The notes below the pieces were generated by a model. That model was given only the letters and a program-made list of their open reading frames with translations. It was not told the DNA's origin and made no database searches. A stretch of 64,000 nucleotides of DNA from Microvirga ossetica (GTDB lineage Bacteria; Pseudomonadota; Alphaproteobacteria; Rhizobiales; Beijerinckiaceae), in NCBI RefSeq assembly GCF_002741015.1, contig NZ_CP016617.1, positions 310,001 to 374,000 on the forward strand, given 5' to 3'. Positions 15,692 through 24,955 of the stretch are shown here, piece by piece. A program made the position numbers and the translations under genes. The stretch's first letter is position 1; each line of letters opens with the position of its first letter.

Positions 15692-16750
15692 TAGAGCATC
15701 GGCTGTTCTGATTGAATCGGAGGCTATGCGGCGTGACGGCTTTGTGATTCCCTTATCTCGGCCCTCTTTAGAGGAGATGAGCGATGACCAAGTCCTACTC
15801 GCTGGATCTGCGGCAACGGGTGGTGCGCTTTGTTGAGGCGGGGCATTCCTGCCATGAGGCCGCGCGCCATTTTGAGGTGTCGGTCGCGTTTGTGGTGCGG
15901 CTCATGGCGGCGTATCGGGCCACCGGCAGCCTGGCGCCCAAACCAGAGGGCGGCTGGCGCTACTCCAAGCTCGACCCGCATCGCGAGTTTCTGATCCGTC
16001 GCGTCGCCGAGAGGAACGACATCACCATGCCCCAGCTCGCGGCCGAACTGCTGGCCTTGGGCACCAAGATCACGCCGGCGTCCATCGCGCGCTGGTACAT
16101 CCGCCACGGCTATAGCGTCAAAAAAAACTTTGCGGGCCAGCGAACAAGAACGCTCCGACGTGCGCCAGGCCCGCGAGCATTGGCACACAAAACGCCAGCC
16201 GCGCATGCGCCAGGAGCCGCACCGGCTCGTGTTTCTCGATGAGACCGGCACATCCACCAAGATGACGCGCCTGCGCGGCCGCTGCCTCAAAGGGCAGCGT
16301 CTGTATGCAAGGGCACCATTCGGCCACTGGCTGACCCAGACCTTTGTCGCCGGGCTGCGCTACTGTGGTCTGACGGCGCCTTGGGTGATCGATGGGCCGA
16401 TGACCCGTCAGATCTTTGAGACTTATGTGGAGACCCAGCTTGCTCCGACCTTGTCCAAGGGCGACGTGGTGATCCTCGACAACCTGCCGGCGCACAAGAG
16501 CGAGACGGCGGCGCAGTGTCTGAAGCAACGCGGCGCCTGGTTCCTGTTCCTGCCTGCTTATTCGCCCGATTTGAACCCAATTGAGCAACTCTTCGCCAAG
16601 ATCAAAGCACATCTGCGCAAAGCCGAAGCCCGCACCTTTGACGCGCTCTGGCGGGCCATCGGGGACATCTGTGATGGGGTCGAAGCTGAGGAATGCCGCA
16701 ACTACTTCACTGCCGCAGGTTATGGATTCGTCTGAACAGCCGATGCTCTA
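15692..16750 (+). mobile_element. IS630 family insertion sequence
   Basis: Perfect 15-base terminal repeats GAGCATCGGCTGTTC at 15694-15708 and, inverted, at 16734-16748 are flanked by the TA duplication (15692-15693 and 16749-16750) characteristic of IS630. It sits between the cyclase remnant and the pirin gene, only 24 bases before the pirin start. Confidence 0.92.
15784..16735 (+). CDS. IS630 family transposase, two overlapping frames
   Basis: The first frame (15784-16242) encodes the helix-turn-helix region, starting [20 protein letters not shown]. The second (16130-16735) carries the DDE domain: Asp in [13 protein letters not shown], Asp in [12 protein letters not shown] and Glu in [12 protein letters not shown]. 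The frames meet at a run of eight A bases near 16120; slippage of one A there would join them as a full-length IS630 transposase. Such slip sites are common in this family, so I regard it as programmed rather than broken, but a one-base mutation cannot be excluded. Confidence 0.85.
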
Positions 16751-16773
16751 GAAACAGGGAAGGAAACGATTTC

Positions 16774-17718
16774 ATGAGCTGGAATCCCGCTGAAGATCCG
16801 AAACCGGGCGACAAGTTCGCCTGCGACGCCATCGAGACCGTGATCGTGCCTCGCACCCGTGATCTTGGCAGCTTCGAGGTGCGCCGGGCGCTCCCGTCGG
16901 CGCAGCGGCAGATGGTGGGTCCCTTCATCTTCTTCGACCAAATGGGGCCATCCGAGTTCCTGCTCGGATCGGGGATGGATGTGCGACCGCATCCGCACAT
17001 CGGGCTTTCGACCGTCACCTACCTTTTCGACGGCGAGATCATGCATCGCGACTCGCTCGGGACGGAACTGCCGATCCGGCCGGGCGAACTCAACTGGATG
17101 ACGGCCGGGCGCGGCATCGTCCATTCCGAGCGGACGTCTCAGGAATTGCGAGGGATCGGCTCGAAGCTCTTCGGCATCCAGAGCTGGGTGGCTCTATCAG
17201 CCAAGGACGAGGAGGCGAACCCCGGCTTCGTCCACTACGATGCGGGCGACATGCCGGTGCTCGATGGAGATGGCAAGACAGTGAGGATCATCGCCGGTTC
17301 AATCCTTGGCGCGTCGCCACCCGTGCAAACCTCAAGCCCGATGTTCTATGCCGATGCCATCCTGACGACCGGCGCCAGCCTGCCACTCGATCCGGACTAC
17401 GACGAGCGGGCGATCTACACCATCTCGGGCGAGGTTGAGATTGCCGGCGACGTGTTTCCGGCCGGCCAGCTCCTGGTGTTCAGGCCGGGCGACCGCATCA
17501 CGATTCGGGCACGGAATGACGCGAGGTTCATGATGCTGGGCGGTGAGCCGATGGACGGCCCCCGCTTCATCTGGTGGAACTTCGTCTCGTCGCGGCAAGA
17601 CCGCATTGAGCAGGCTAAGGCCGATTGGAAGGCCGCTCGGTTCGATACGGTGCCAAGCGATGAGGTCGAGTTCATCCCATTGCCCGAGCAGCCACCTCCG
17701 CCCGTGAGCTATCCGTAG
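16774..17718 (+). CDS. Pirin family protein
   Basis: A 314-residue bicupin of the pirin family, involved in redox sensing or quercetinase-like reactions in bacteria. The N-terminal cupin shows [12 protein letters not shown], the metal-binding [11 protein letters not shown] and HSERTSQE; the C-terminal cupin includes the [15 protein letters not shown] and [24 protein letters not shown] stretches. The start at 16774 is preceded by AGGGAAGGAAACG. The IS630 right end lies 24 bases upstream, so the native promoter has probably been displaced and transcription may now start from the element. Confidence 0.92.
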   Translation: MSWNPAEDPKPGDKFACDAIETVIVPRTRDLGSFEVRRALPSAQRQMVGPFIFFDQMGPSEFLLGSGMDVRPHPHIGLSTVTYLFDGEIMHRDSLGTELPIRPGELNWMTAGRGIVHSERTSQELRGIGSKLFGIQSWVALSAKDEEANPGFVHYDAGDMPVLDGDGKTVRIIAGSILGASPPVQTSSPMFYADAILTTGASLPLDPDYDERAIYTISGEVEIAGDVFPAGQLLVFRPGDRITIRARNDARFMMLGGEPMDGPRFIWWNFVSSRQDRIEQAKADWKAARFDTVPSDEVEFIPLPEQPPPPVSYP

Positions 17719-17775
17719 CGGTCCAGCTGAAGGACTATCTTGAGCAGGGCGGTGCCAAATGGATGAGGTCCAATC

Positions 17776-17812
17776 CGGGGTCGGAACAAGAACAGTTCTT
17801 GTTCCGACCCCG
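17776..17812. repeat. 37-bp perfect palindrome between convergent genes
   Basis: CGGGGTCGGAACAAGAAC at 17776-17793 and its exact reverse complement at 17795-17812 flank a single A. Transcripts from either strand could form an 18-bp hairpin. It lies between the pirin stop (17718) and the stop of the leftward acidic-protein gene (17892), so it may act as a bidirectional transcription barrier. No T-run follows on either side. Confidence 0.85.
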
Positions 17813-17891
17813 ACATCTGACGGCCAGAACCTCGTTGGCGCAAACCGGAAATGATAGATGGCGCAGGTCCCCGGCTGAAGCGTTGAGCGGC

Positions 17892-18200
17892 TTACACCGG
17901 AACCTTGCCGACAATCCACGCCGCCCCCTCGGGGCTGAAGCCGATTTCGATCAACTCCTCTTCGAGATCCTCAACGGCATCGGGATCCAGGGTAATGGAA
18001 TTGTCATCCGCATCGGCTCCGGCAGCGGGCTTCGGCTCGTCGCCCATCGGCTCCGGTTCCTCCGCCTCATCGGCAATAGGGGCTACCGTCACGCGGACAA
18101 CCGGGCCGTCATCCTCCTCGTCATTCTCACTCTCGTAGGCTTTGAGTGTGACCCAGCGCCCCTCAACCTCGTCCTCATAGACCGTTTTCCACTCGCCCAT
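17892..18200 (-). CDS. Small acidic hypothetical protein
   Basis: A 102-residue, strongly acidic protein (MGEWKTVYEDEVEGRWVTLK, then SENDEEDDGP and DDNSITLDPDAVEDLEEELI). It has no signal peptide or membrane segment and I do not recognise the family. The frame is open further upstream, but AGGAGG lies directly before the ATG at 18200, and the acidic composition starts there. It is transcribed convergently with pirin, with the 37-bp palindrome between them. Confidence 0.7.
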   Translation of the reverse strand: MGEWKTVYEDEVEGRWVTLKAYESENDEEDDGPVVRVTVAPIADEAEEPEPMGDEPKPAAGADADDNSITLDPDAVEDLEEELIEIGFSPEGAAWIVGKVPV

Positions 18201-18435
18201 GCACGCCTCCTGGATCAGGCCGCGCTGCCACTGTATTTCAGCATTGTAGCGCAACAGTCCAGAACCCTGGGAGTTGTCCCGTGGTGGAGGCCGTCCACAG
18301 CCCCTGTGCTCTCCTTGCACCGGACCTCCGAAGACTCCAGCCCCGTTCAGCCCGCTCCTGACGGGGCTTGTTCATCCGTCCATTGAACTCGACGGTGTCG
18401 CGTCAACTCAGGCACCGCTTGATCAGATGCTGAGG
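18201..18435. other. Intergenic, nothing recognised
   Basis: It should contain the promoter of the acidic protein gene and the 3' end of the amidase transcript. No other feature was seen. Confidence 0.4.
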
Positions 18436-19938
18436 TCAGCCGATGTCGGCAATTGCTGTCGGCAGCCGATGGGCCCAGGAACGAACCTGCTCGATCTGCG
18501 CCGCGAACGAGAAGAGGGTTTCCTCCTGTCCGAAGCGCGCGACAACCTGCACGCCGACCGGCAATCCGTCAGGCGTCCAATGCAACGGCAGGCTGGCTGC
18601 TGGTTGCCCGGTGACGTTCCAGATCGGTGAGAACGGCATGAACCGGAACGCGCGATCCGCCGCCTGCCGCAAGAGCGGTCCGTAGCGCAGGTACCGGCCG
18701 ACACCGAGGCGGGCGGCCAGCCCTTGCAGGGCGGCCTCAAGGCCTCTCGGCTGCAGGTCTCCATGCCGGACCGGAGGGCAGGCCAGGGCCGGGGTCAACA
18801 GCAGATCATAGGTCTCGAAGAACACGGCAATCTGACGCGTGGCCCGGTGCAGCCGCTCGAGCGCGACCGAGAGCTCCGCCGCCGAGAAGCTTCGTCCCAA
18901 CGCGCGGCACAACCACGTGCTCTCCTCGACATCACCGCGCCGGGGCCTGGTGCCGGTCATCTCCTCCGCAAACACAAACTCCTGCGCAACCGCCGCCAGA
19001 AAGGTGATCAAAAACCAGCTGAAGTAATCCTCCGGCACGGCAGGCGCGGCCTCCTCCACCTCGTGGCCTAATGCGCCACACAGCTTCGCTGCGTTCTCCA
19101 CAGCCGTCCGGCACTGCGGGTCCACCGCAGCGCCGTTGGGAGCCATGGCGCTGAAGGCAATCCGCAGCCGTCCCGGCGGTCTTGCTGCGGCTTCGGCAAA
19201 CGACCGTGCAGGCGGAGCAAGGCCGTAGGGGGCGCCGAGATCAGGTCCGGCAATCGCGTCCAGCAGGCGGGCAGAATCGCGGACGCTGCGGGCCACGGCA
19301 TGGCCGATGGCGGCACCATGCCAGCCCTCCCCGATAGAGGGCCCATTGGGGGTCCGGCCGCGGGTGGGCTTGAGCCCGAAGAGGGCACAGCAGGACGCCG
19401 GGATTCGGATCGATCCCCCGCCATCGGTGGCATGGGCCATCGGCACCGAGCGGGCTGCAACGTGGGCCGCGGATCCTCCCGATGAGCCGCCCGTGGTGCG
19501 GTCCAGCGCCCATGGATTGTTGGCGCGGCCGAAATGCCGGGGCTCGGTCACTGGTGTCAGGGAGAGCTCGGGCACCTTGGTGCTGCCGAGGATGATCAGA
19601 CCCGCAGCCTTGAAGCGGCGGACCAGCTCGCTGTCCTGCGACGGTACCCAGCCGCGCCAGATGCGGCTGCCGTTATGGTACGGGACGCCGGCTGCTACAT
19701 GCATGTTGTCCTTGAGCAGAAACGGCACGCCTGCGAAGGGGACGTCTGCAAGACGCTCACAGGCCGCCCGGCGCGCCTCGTCCAGCGTCCTCTCCGCCAT
19801 GCCCGCCAGCTTCGGCTCAACCTGCTCCAGCCGCGTGATAGCGGCCTCCACAAGTTCGGCAGGACTGACCTGCCGGTGTCGTACGAGAGCGGCCAGGGCC
19901 GTGGCATCAAGGGCGATGTAGTCGTCAGTTAGTCCCAT
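18436..19938 (-). CDS. Amidase signature family protein
   Basis: A 500-residue enzyme of the amidase signature family with the full Ser-cisSer-Lys triad: Lys76 in PFLLKDNMH, the cis serine in TGGSSGGSA (152-153) and nucleophile Ser176 in DGGGSIRIPAS. It would hydrolyse a carboxamide or similar bond. Substrate cannot be told from sequence, and it is not next to gatB or gatC, so a role as tRNA amidotransferase subunit is unlikely. Length is typical. The ATG at 19938 is the natural start (MGLTDDYIALDATALAALVR). It is followed by no obvious partner gene. Confidence 0.93.
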   Translation of the reverse strand: MGLTDDYIALDATALAALVRHRQVSPAELVEAAITRLEQVEPKLAGMAERTLDEARRAACERLADVPFAGVPFLLKDNMHVAAGVPYHNGSRIWRGWVPSQDSELVRRFKAAGLIILGSTKVPELSLTPVTEPRHFGRANNPWALDRTTGGSSGGSAAHVAARSVPMAHATDGGGSIRIPASCCALFGLKPTRGRTPNGPSIGEGWHGAAIGHAVARSVRDSARLLDAIAGPDLGAPYGLAPPARSFAEAAARPPGRLRIAFSAMAPNGAAVDPQCRTAVENAAKLCGALGHEVEEAAPAVPEDYFSWFLITFLAAVAQEFVFAEEMTGTRPRRGDVEESTWLCRALGRSFSAAELSVALERLHRATRQIAVFFETYDLLLTPALACPPVRHGDLQPRGLEAALQGLAARLGVGRYLRYGPLLRQAADRAFRFMPFSPIWNVTGQPAASLPLHWTPDGLPVGVQVVARFGQEETLFSFAAQIEQVRSWAHRLPTAIADIG

Positions 19939-20018
19939 GGATGCCCCCCTGTGCTGCCGCGATCGCCTGCGACAGCCTTATCCTGCCATCGGCTCGGCCG
20001 CCTGCCCACGCCGTCCAC

Positions 20019-20696
20019 TTAGACCACTGTTTCGAGGGTGCCGAACCGCACCGGGATCACGGATCGCGTCCTGATCCGCCCATCGTCTGCTTTGTCGATG
20101 ACGGTGAGCTGTTGGATTTCCTCGGGGCCGAGGGGCAGGACCATACGACCGCTTGGGGCGAGTTGATCCAGCAAGGCCGTCGGAGGCACTTCGGTGGCGG
20201 CTGTGACCAGGATCTTGTCGAAAGGGGCGTGCGCGGTCCAGCCACGGGTGCCGTCACCGACCCGTACGCCCACGTTCCCACACCCGAGTTGCGACAGACG
20301 TGCCTCCGCATGGCTGGCGAATTCCTCGACCACCTCGATGGTCCAGACCTGGCGGGCAAGTTCGGCGAGAATGGCAGCCTGATAGCCCAGGCCGGTGCCG
20401 ACCTCGAGCACAGCCTCATGCGGCTGTGGATCGAGCAGGTCTGTCATGAGGGCGCAGATGAAGGGTTGAGACACCGTTTTGTCGAAACCGATCGGCAGAG
20501 GGGTGTCATGGTAGGCCACGGCTGCGAGTTCTGGCGGCACGAACAGGTGGCGCCGCACCCGCCGCATGGCGTCGAGAATCCGCTCTCCAAGGGAAGCCTT
20601 GCCGATCTCCTCGCTCATGAGGTCAGCCTGAAGAGCGATCACCTCGACCATATGCCGGCGCAGGATGGCGAAATGCGCTTCCGTCATCGGCTTCAT
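20019..20696 (-). CDS. pcm: Protein-L-isoaspartate O-methyltransferase
   Basis: A 225-residue class I SAM-dependent methyltransferase that repairs isoaspartyl residues. Motif I is EVGTGLGYQAAILAEL; the upstream active-site region has AYHDTPLPIGFDKTVSQPFI, close to the family pattern (Y-D-PLPIG-GQTISQP) but with Phe-Asp-Lys in place of Gly-Gln. The C terminus has GRMVLPLGPEEIQQL. Codons upstream of 20696 are not conserved in the family; the methionine there, or one three codons later, is the likely start. The Gly-Gln to Phe-Asp-Lys difference marks a divergent Pcm subgroup. Confidence 0.88.
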   Translation of the reverse strand: MKPMTEAHFAILRRHMVEVIALQADLMSEEIGKASLGERILDAMRRVRRHLFVPPELAAVAYHDTPLPIGFDKTVSQPFICALMTDLLDPQPHEAVLEVGTGLGYQAAILAELARQVWTIEVVEEFASHAEARLSQLGCGNVGVRVGDGTRGWTAHAPFDKILVTAATEVPPTALLDQLAPSGRMVLPLGPEEIQQLTVIDKADDGRIRTRSVIPVRFGTLETVV

Positions 20697-20735
20697 GTCG
20701 GCAGATCCTCGATTGAGCTGACCAGAATGAGGCAT

Positions 20736-21179
20736 GCCATCTTACGCTGATTGGGGGCAGGCGCTAATCCCGTTCCATGGTCGCATCAGCCATAGGGGTC
20801 GGAGTAAGAGTTGTGCCCACTGGAGCGCTAACGGCGTCCTTAGCAGGAACGTGAGCCCAGAAGCAGACTGGTGGACCTCGCTAAAGGCCGAACCGAGACT
20901 GGTTTACGATGTAAAAGCGTCATCCAAGCCAAAATGCCTGCTGGAGAGGAGGCACGCTCCTTAACCAGGCGCTCACGCTAGAGACGCGCTACCGAGATAG
21001 ACTTGGTAAAGCAAATTATAGCTACAGCTTCAAATGGATATCTGATCGACGCGAGTATCGTCTCTCCTCTAATTGTGAAGGCAATTCTCACGTCTTTTCA
21101 GGTAGGTTGCCGATCCGCTCTAACTAATCGTGTCATTGAGCATAGCTCTTGTTCCAGCCCCAGGTATGGAGAGCATTCA
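20736..21179. other. Intergenic, no gene recognised
   Basis: About 440 bases between the divergently transcribed pcm and aldo/keto reductase genes. Base composition is more AT-rich around 21000-21080. No conserved coding or RNA feature was recognised. Confidence 0.4.
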
Positions 21180-22112
21180 ATGGAGCACTCGCACTGTCTC
21201 AGCCGCCGCAGTCTCTTAGGCTTCTTGTCGGCGACCAGCGCCGCCGCGATGGTGTGGCCTCTGACCGGAGCCGCGCAGCCAGGTCCGGTCGCCACGAGAC
21301 CCATCCCCTCGACTGGTGAGGCGCTGCCCCTCGTCGGACTCGGCACGTGGATCACATTAAACGTCGGGCGCGATACCGAAGCACGGGATAGTTGTGCCGA
21401 GGTCATGCGGGCGTTCTTCGAGGCCGGCGGGCGCCTAATCGACTCCTCTCCCATGTACGGCTCATCGCAGGAGGTGGTCGGCTATGGCCTGCAAAAGCTC
21501 GGCCCTCCGTCCAACCTGTTCTCGGCCGACAAGGTTTGGATCTCGTCTGGTTCAGCCGGCCCAAGCCAGATCGAGCAATCACGCCGCCACTGGCGGGTTC
21601 CTCGCTTTGACTTGCTGCAGGTCCACAACCTCCTGTCCTGGGAGGTGCACCTCAGGACCCTGCTCGCCATGAAGGCGGCGGGCGAGGTGCGTTATGTCGG
21701 GATCACGACCTCGGAAGGACGCCGGCACCGGGAGTTCGAACGCGTGATGCACCAGCATCCGCTCGACTTCATCCAGGTCACCTACAACATCCTCGATCGT
21801 GAGGTCGAAGACCGCATTCTGCCATTAGCGGCAGAGCGCGGCATCGGGGTGATCGTCAACCGCCCGTTCCAGCAAGGTGCTCTGCTTGATCGCTTAGAGC
21901 GCTACCCGCTCCCACCTTGGGCAGCCGAGATCGATGCGAAAAGCTGGGCGCAGTTCATTTTGAAGTTCATCGTGTCTCACCCGGCTGTGACCTGCACCAT
22001 CCCGGCAACCACCCGGGTCGATCATGTGCGCGAGAACATGGCAGCGGCCACCGGACGATTGCCGGATGCCGCGATGCGGGCCCGCATGATTGCCTATGTC
22101 GAGAGCCTCTGA
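21180..22112 (+). CDS. Tat-exported aldo/keto reductase
   Basis: A 310-residue aldo/keto reductase with a twin-arginine signal: SRRSLLGF at residues 8-15 followed by a hydrophobic stretch and AAAMVWPLTGAAQ. The AKR tetrad is visible as Asp88 (GGRLIDSS), Tyr93 (PMYGSSQ), Lys118 (SADKVWIS) and His149 (LLQVHNL). It would act in the periplasm, unusual for an NADPH-dependent family, though Tat export allows folding with bound cofactor in the cytoplasm. The frame extends upstream, but the ATG at 21180 with GGAGAG just before it gives a clean Tat signal. It overlaps the DUF6064 gene by one base (TGATG). Confidence 0.88.
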   Translation: MEHSHCLSRRSLLGFLSATSAAAMVWPLTGAAQPGPVATRPIPSTGEALPLVGLGTWITLNVGRDTEARDSCAEVMRAFFEAGGRLIDSSPMYGSSQEVVGYGLQKLGPPSNLFSADKVWISSGSAGPSQIEQSRRHWRVPRFDLLQVHNLLSWEVHLRTLLAMKAAGEVRYVGITTSEGRRHREFERVMHQHPLDFIQVTYNILDREVEDRILPLAAERGIGVIVNRPFQQGALLDRLERYPLPPWAAEIDAKSWAQFILKFIVSHPAVTCTIPATTRVDHVRENMAAATGRLPDAAMRARMIAYVESL

Positions 22113-22816
22113 TGGGGGATTGGCTGTCCTATGCACCATCGGATTTCCTGCTGTTTTCGGCCCGTACCTATTATCGTCTGTTCGAACTCTACAACCGGGC
22201 GATCTGGCCGGCGCAGATTCTGGCGCTGCTGCTCGGCCTCGTCATCCTGTGGCGTCTCCATCGCGGCGGAGCTCGACAGGGGCTGGTCGTGGCGGCCATC
22301 CTGTCGGGAGGCTGGCTCTGGACTGCCTGGTGCTATCTTCTGGGGCACTACGACACGATCAACTGGGCGGCGCGGTACTTCGCGATCGGCTTTGTCATCG
22401 AGGCGCTGCTGCTGATCTGGACAGGTGTCGTTCGTAACCGGCTTTCGTTTCAGCCATACAGGGATTGGACCAGCCGGACCGGAATGGGGCTGGTCCTGTT
22501 CGCACTGGTGGTGCAGCCATTCACCGGCCCGCTTGTTGGTCGCGATTGGCGGCAGGCCGAGATCTTTGGTGTCACGCCCGATCCCACCGTGCTTGCCACA
22601 CTCGGTGTCCACCTGACCGTGGACAAGCGGCCCCCGTGGGGGCTCATGATCATTCCGCTGATCTGGTGCGTGCTCAGCGGAGCAACGCTTTGGACCATGG
22701 GCTCGCCGGATGCCTGGGTCATGCCTGTGGTAGCCCTTGGTGCTCTTGGCTTGGCCGTCTATCGTCTGTCGTCTGCGCGAGGGCAGAGCGGGATCAGGCA
22801 CTCGGAAGACAGTTGA
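22112..22816 (+). CDS. DUF6064 family membrane protein
   Basis: A 234-residue inner-membrane protein with about six hydrophobic segments. The opening MGDWLSYAPSDFLLFSARTY and YYRLFELYN, NRAIWPAQI, plus the later PFTGPLVGRDW and VFGVTPDPTV-type stretch (here IFGVTPDPTV), match the DUF6064 family, function unknown. Its ATG overlaps the stop of the Tat aldo/keto reductase, so the two are translationally coupled and probably function together in the envelope. Confidence 0.85.
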   Translation: MGDWLSYAPSDFLLFSARTYYRLFELYNRAIWPAQILALLLGLVILWRLHRGGARQGLVVAAILSGGWLWTAWCYLLGHYDTINWAARYFAIGFVIEALLLIWTGVVRNRLSFQPYRDWTSRTGMGLVLFALVVQPFTGPLVGRDWRQAEIFGVTPDPTVLATLGVHLTVDKRPPWGLMIIPLIWCVLSGATLWTMGSPDAWVMPVVALGALGLAVYRLSSARGQSGIRHSEDS

Positions 22817-22961
22817 AGTCGGCTTTCCGAGCCTGAGCGTCGGTGTTACGGCCGAAGCGCTTGCCCATGCGTTATGTGGATCTTGCGCGGCTGCTGATCC
22901 GATTGTCCACACGAGACGCTCGCAAAGTTCCGTGCCGCCGAGCATCATGAAGCTAGGCAGC

Positions 22962-24374
22962 TCAGCGGATAGCGAGCTCATTCAATGCATCGGTCAGTGC
23001 GCCTGTAATCTGCTCCAGCACCTGCCCATCGATGTTGGCTGCCGTATCGCAAGCTTTGTGATAGCAGGGGTCGAACGGCTGTCCGGGAGTTCCACCGAAC
23101 CGCTGGGCTTGCACCGCGTTCTTGGTCCCACCAGCTCCGGTAAACAGGCTGACGGTTGGGATGTCTCTGGCAGCAAAGGAAGCATCGTCCGAACCGCCCC
23201 CCCGGGAGCGCCTGGTTCGCTCCTCCACGGGAAGGCCATGCCGTCCGAAAGAGCGGTTGAGGAGCGCCACGGTGCTCGCCACAAGCTCGGATTGACTCTC
23301 TGCGGTGTACTGGATGAAGCGGCCGAAATTCGGCGACCCGACCATGTCCAGGTTGATGTAGAGCCCAATGCGCCGACGCTCTTCCTCGAGAATGGTGCTC
23401 AGGTGGTGTCGCGAACCGAGAAGACCGCGCTCTTCTGCACCCCAGAACGCGAACCGGATCGGCGTCCCTGCTGCAGGCTCTTCGGCTAGCCGGAGGGCGG
23501 ATTCCAAAACCGCAGCCGAGCCGCTGGCATTGTCGTTCATGCCCGGCCCTTCCGACACGCTGTCGAGGTGAGCTCCCACGACGACAAAGGAGCCGCTCAT
23601 TTTATCTCGTTCGGCAATCACATTGTGCGTCGAGCGGGTCCCAGTCTCCACCTCAATCTTCAAATGAACCTCAGAACCATTCGCCTCATGGGCCGCAGCG
23701 GCAAGCCTGAGACCGACCTCGGTCGATACTCCAAGCACCGGGATCGTCGCAGGGGTGGACAACTGTCCCGCAAATGCTCCCGTCTGCTCTTCAATCCCTT
23801 GGTTCATGATGATCACACCGGCAGCTCCCGCCGCCTGCGCGTATTCGACCTTGAGCTGGAATGGGCAAGTGCCACGTCTGATGAGTGCCACACGTCCCGG
23901 CACAAAGCCTGCAAAATCCTCTCGCTCGCAGCCGCTCGTCGACGGTGGCAAACGATCTTCGTTCAAATTTAGATCGATCCCCTGAAGGCGCGCGGTCACT
24001 TCACCGGACCCTGAATTCCTTAAGGTTCGCAGCGCATCCGATAGAGGAGTGTATGGGCTGGGATGAGTGGGACCGGCCACGAGAAGGGGAGGGGACCGTT
24101 CGTCGAAAAACAGGAAGGTGAACTCCTCAAGACGCACCTTGTAGCCTGCGTTGCGCAGCTGATTTGCAACGTAGTCAGCCGATCGGTCATACCCCGGCGT
24201 GCCGGCTGCCCTGTTTCCTCCAGACGCGTCTGCAATCTTCTGAAGAGCCTTAACGTGACGGAGTGGGCTGCTGCTAAATGTCGAGGCAAGGCCGACCTCC
24301 GCATGAGCCGTGAACGTGGCGCCAAAAAGAAGAATGGCTGCAATCGGCAACCGTCGAGTACAGAACAAAACCAT
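22962..24374 (-). CDS. Secreted M28 family zinc aminopeptidase with PA domain
   Basis: A 470-residue exported peptidase. Residues 1-25 are a signal peptide ending in TAHA. A protease-associated domain lies around residues 125-235 (GFVPGRVALIRRGTCPFQLK), inserted before the di-zinc catalytic domain. Zinc ligands and catalytic residues are visible: His in VVGAHLDSV, Asp in GMNDNASGS, the Glu pair in FWGAEERG, Asp in YINLDMVGS and His in CYHKACDT. It would trim N-terminal residues from peptides in the periplasm or outside. It is convergent with the DUF6064 gene and stands alone. Confidence 0.94.
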   Translation of the reverse strand: MVLFCTRRLPIAAILLFGATFTAHAEVGLASTFSSSPLRHVKALQKIADASGGNRAAGTPGYDRSADYVANQLRNAGYKVRLEEFTFLFFDERSPPLLVAGPTHPSPYTPLSDALRTLRNSGSGEVTARLQGIDLNLNEDRLPPSTSGCEREDFAGFVPGRVALIRRGTCPFQLKVEYAQAAGAAGVIIMNQGIEEQTGAFAGQLSTPATIPVLGVSTEVGLRLAAAAHEANGSEVHLKIEVETGTRSTHNVIAERDKMSGSFVVVGAHLDSVSEGPGMNDNASGSAAVLESALRLAEEPAAGTPIRFAFWGAEERGLLGSRHHLSTILEEERRRIGLYINLDMVGSPNFGRFIQYTAESQSELVASTVALLNRSFGRHGLPVEERTRRSRGGGSDDASFAARDIPTVSLFTGAGGTKNAVQAQRFGGTPGQPFDPCYHKACDTAANIDGQVLEQITGALTDALNELAIR

Positions 24375-24436
24375 TGAACGCGGCTTTCGCTTAAGGACTG
24401 CACCACCCTATGGGTCTGCAATGAGATCAGCCTTCG

Positions 24437-24890
24437 TTACAAACTAGCAAGCACGCTGCCGGTCATCTCACACAGCTGTGAAGAGCGGCGGTCGAGAGGC
24501 AGGGCTGCACGACCTACGTTCTTTTGGGGAACCGATGCGAACAGCCGGCTGATCGTCTCTCGGATTGCCTCGGTCACCAGGCGATGGTCCTCAAGTTGGG
24601 ACAGGGCATTGACGACGACCGCACCGACACAACCGGTCTCCTTGATAAATATCGGGAATCCGCCACCGGCTGCCGCGCAGTCATGCTCGGACAGCGCGTA
24701 ACGCTGCAAAAACGGGCGTCCCCTCTGCTCCGCCTCGACGGACATGCAGAGGAGCTGTGGTGGAACCGTTGCACAACCGCGCGCTTGCGGCGGATCCACT
24801 CGGCATTGTCCGGTGTTGCCCCTAGCAATGCCGCAAAGAACCGTTGCTGTCCGCCCTGTGAACGGCAAGCCTGCGGGCCCCCGATCTGAG
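24437..24890 (-). pseudogene. UPF0303 (GlcG/HbpS-like) protein, frameshifted
   Basis: Two adjacent leftward frames together spell a UPF0303 protein. The upstream frame (to about 24755) reads [20 protein letters not shown] and [14 protein letters not shown]. The downstream frame continues [34 protein letters not shown] and [16 protein letters not shown] to the stop at 24437. One base is missing between the SS and LCM segments. The N terminus is also unclear. UPF0303 proteins are small DUF336-type folds of uncertain function. Unless the frameshift is an assembly error the gene is inactive. Confidence 0.75.
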
Positions 24891-24955
24891 AGGGGATTCA
24901 CGCATCTCCGCCGTCGAACCATCAGAAGCGCCTGGCTCTGTCAGGTCCTGCCACG

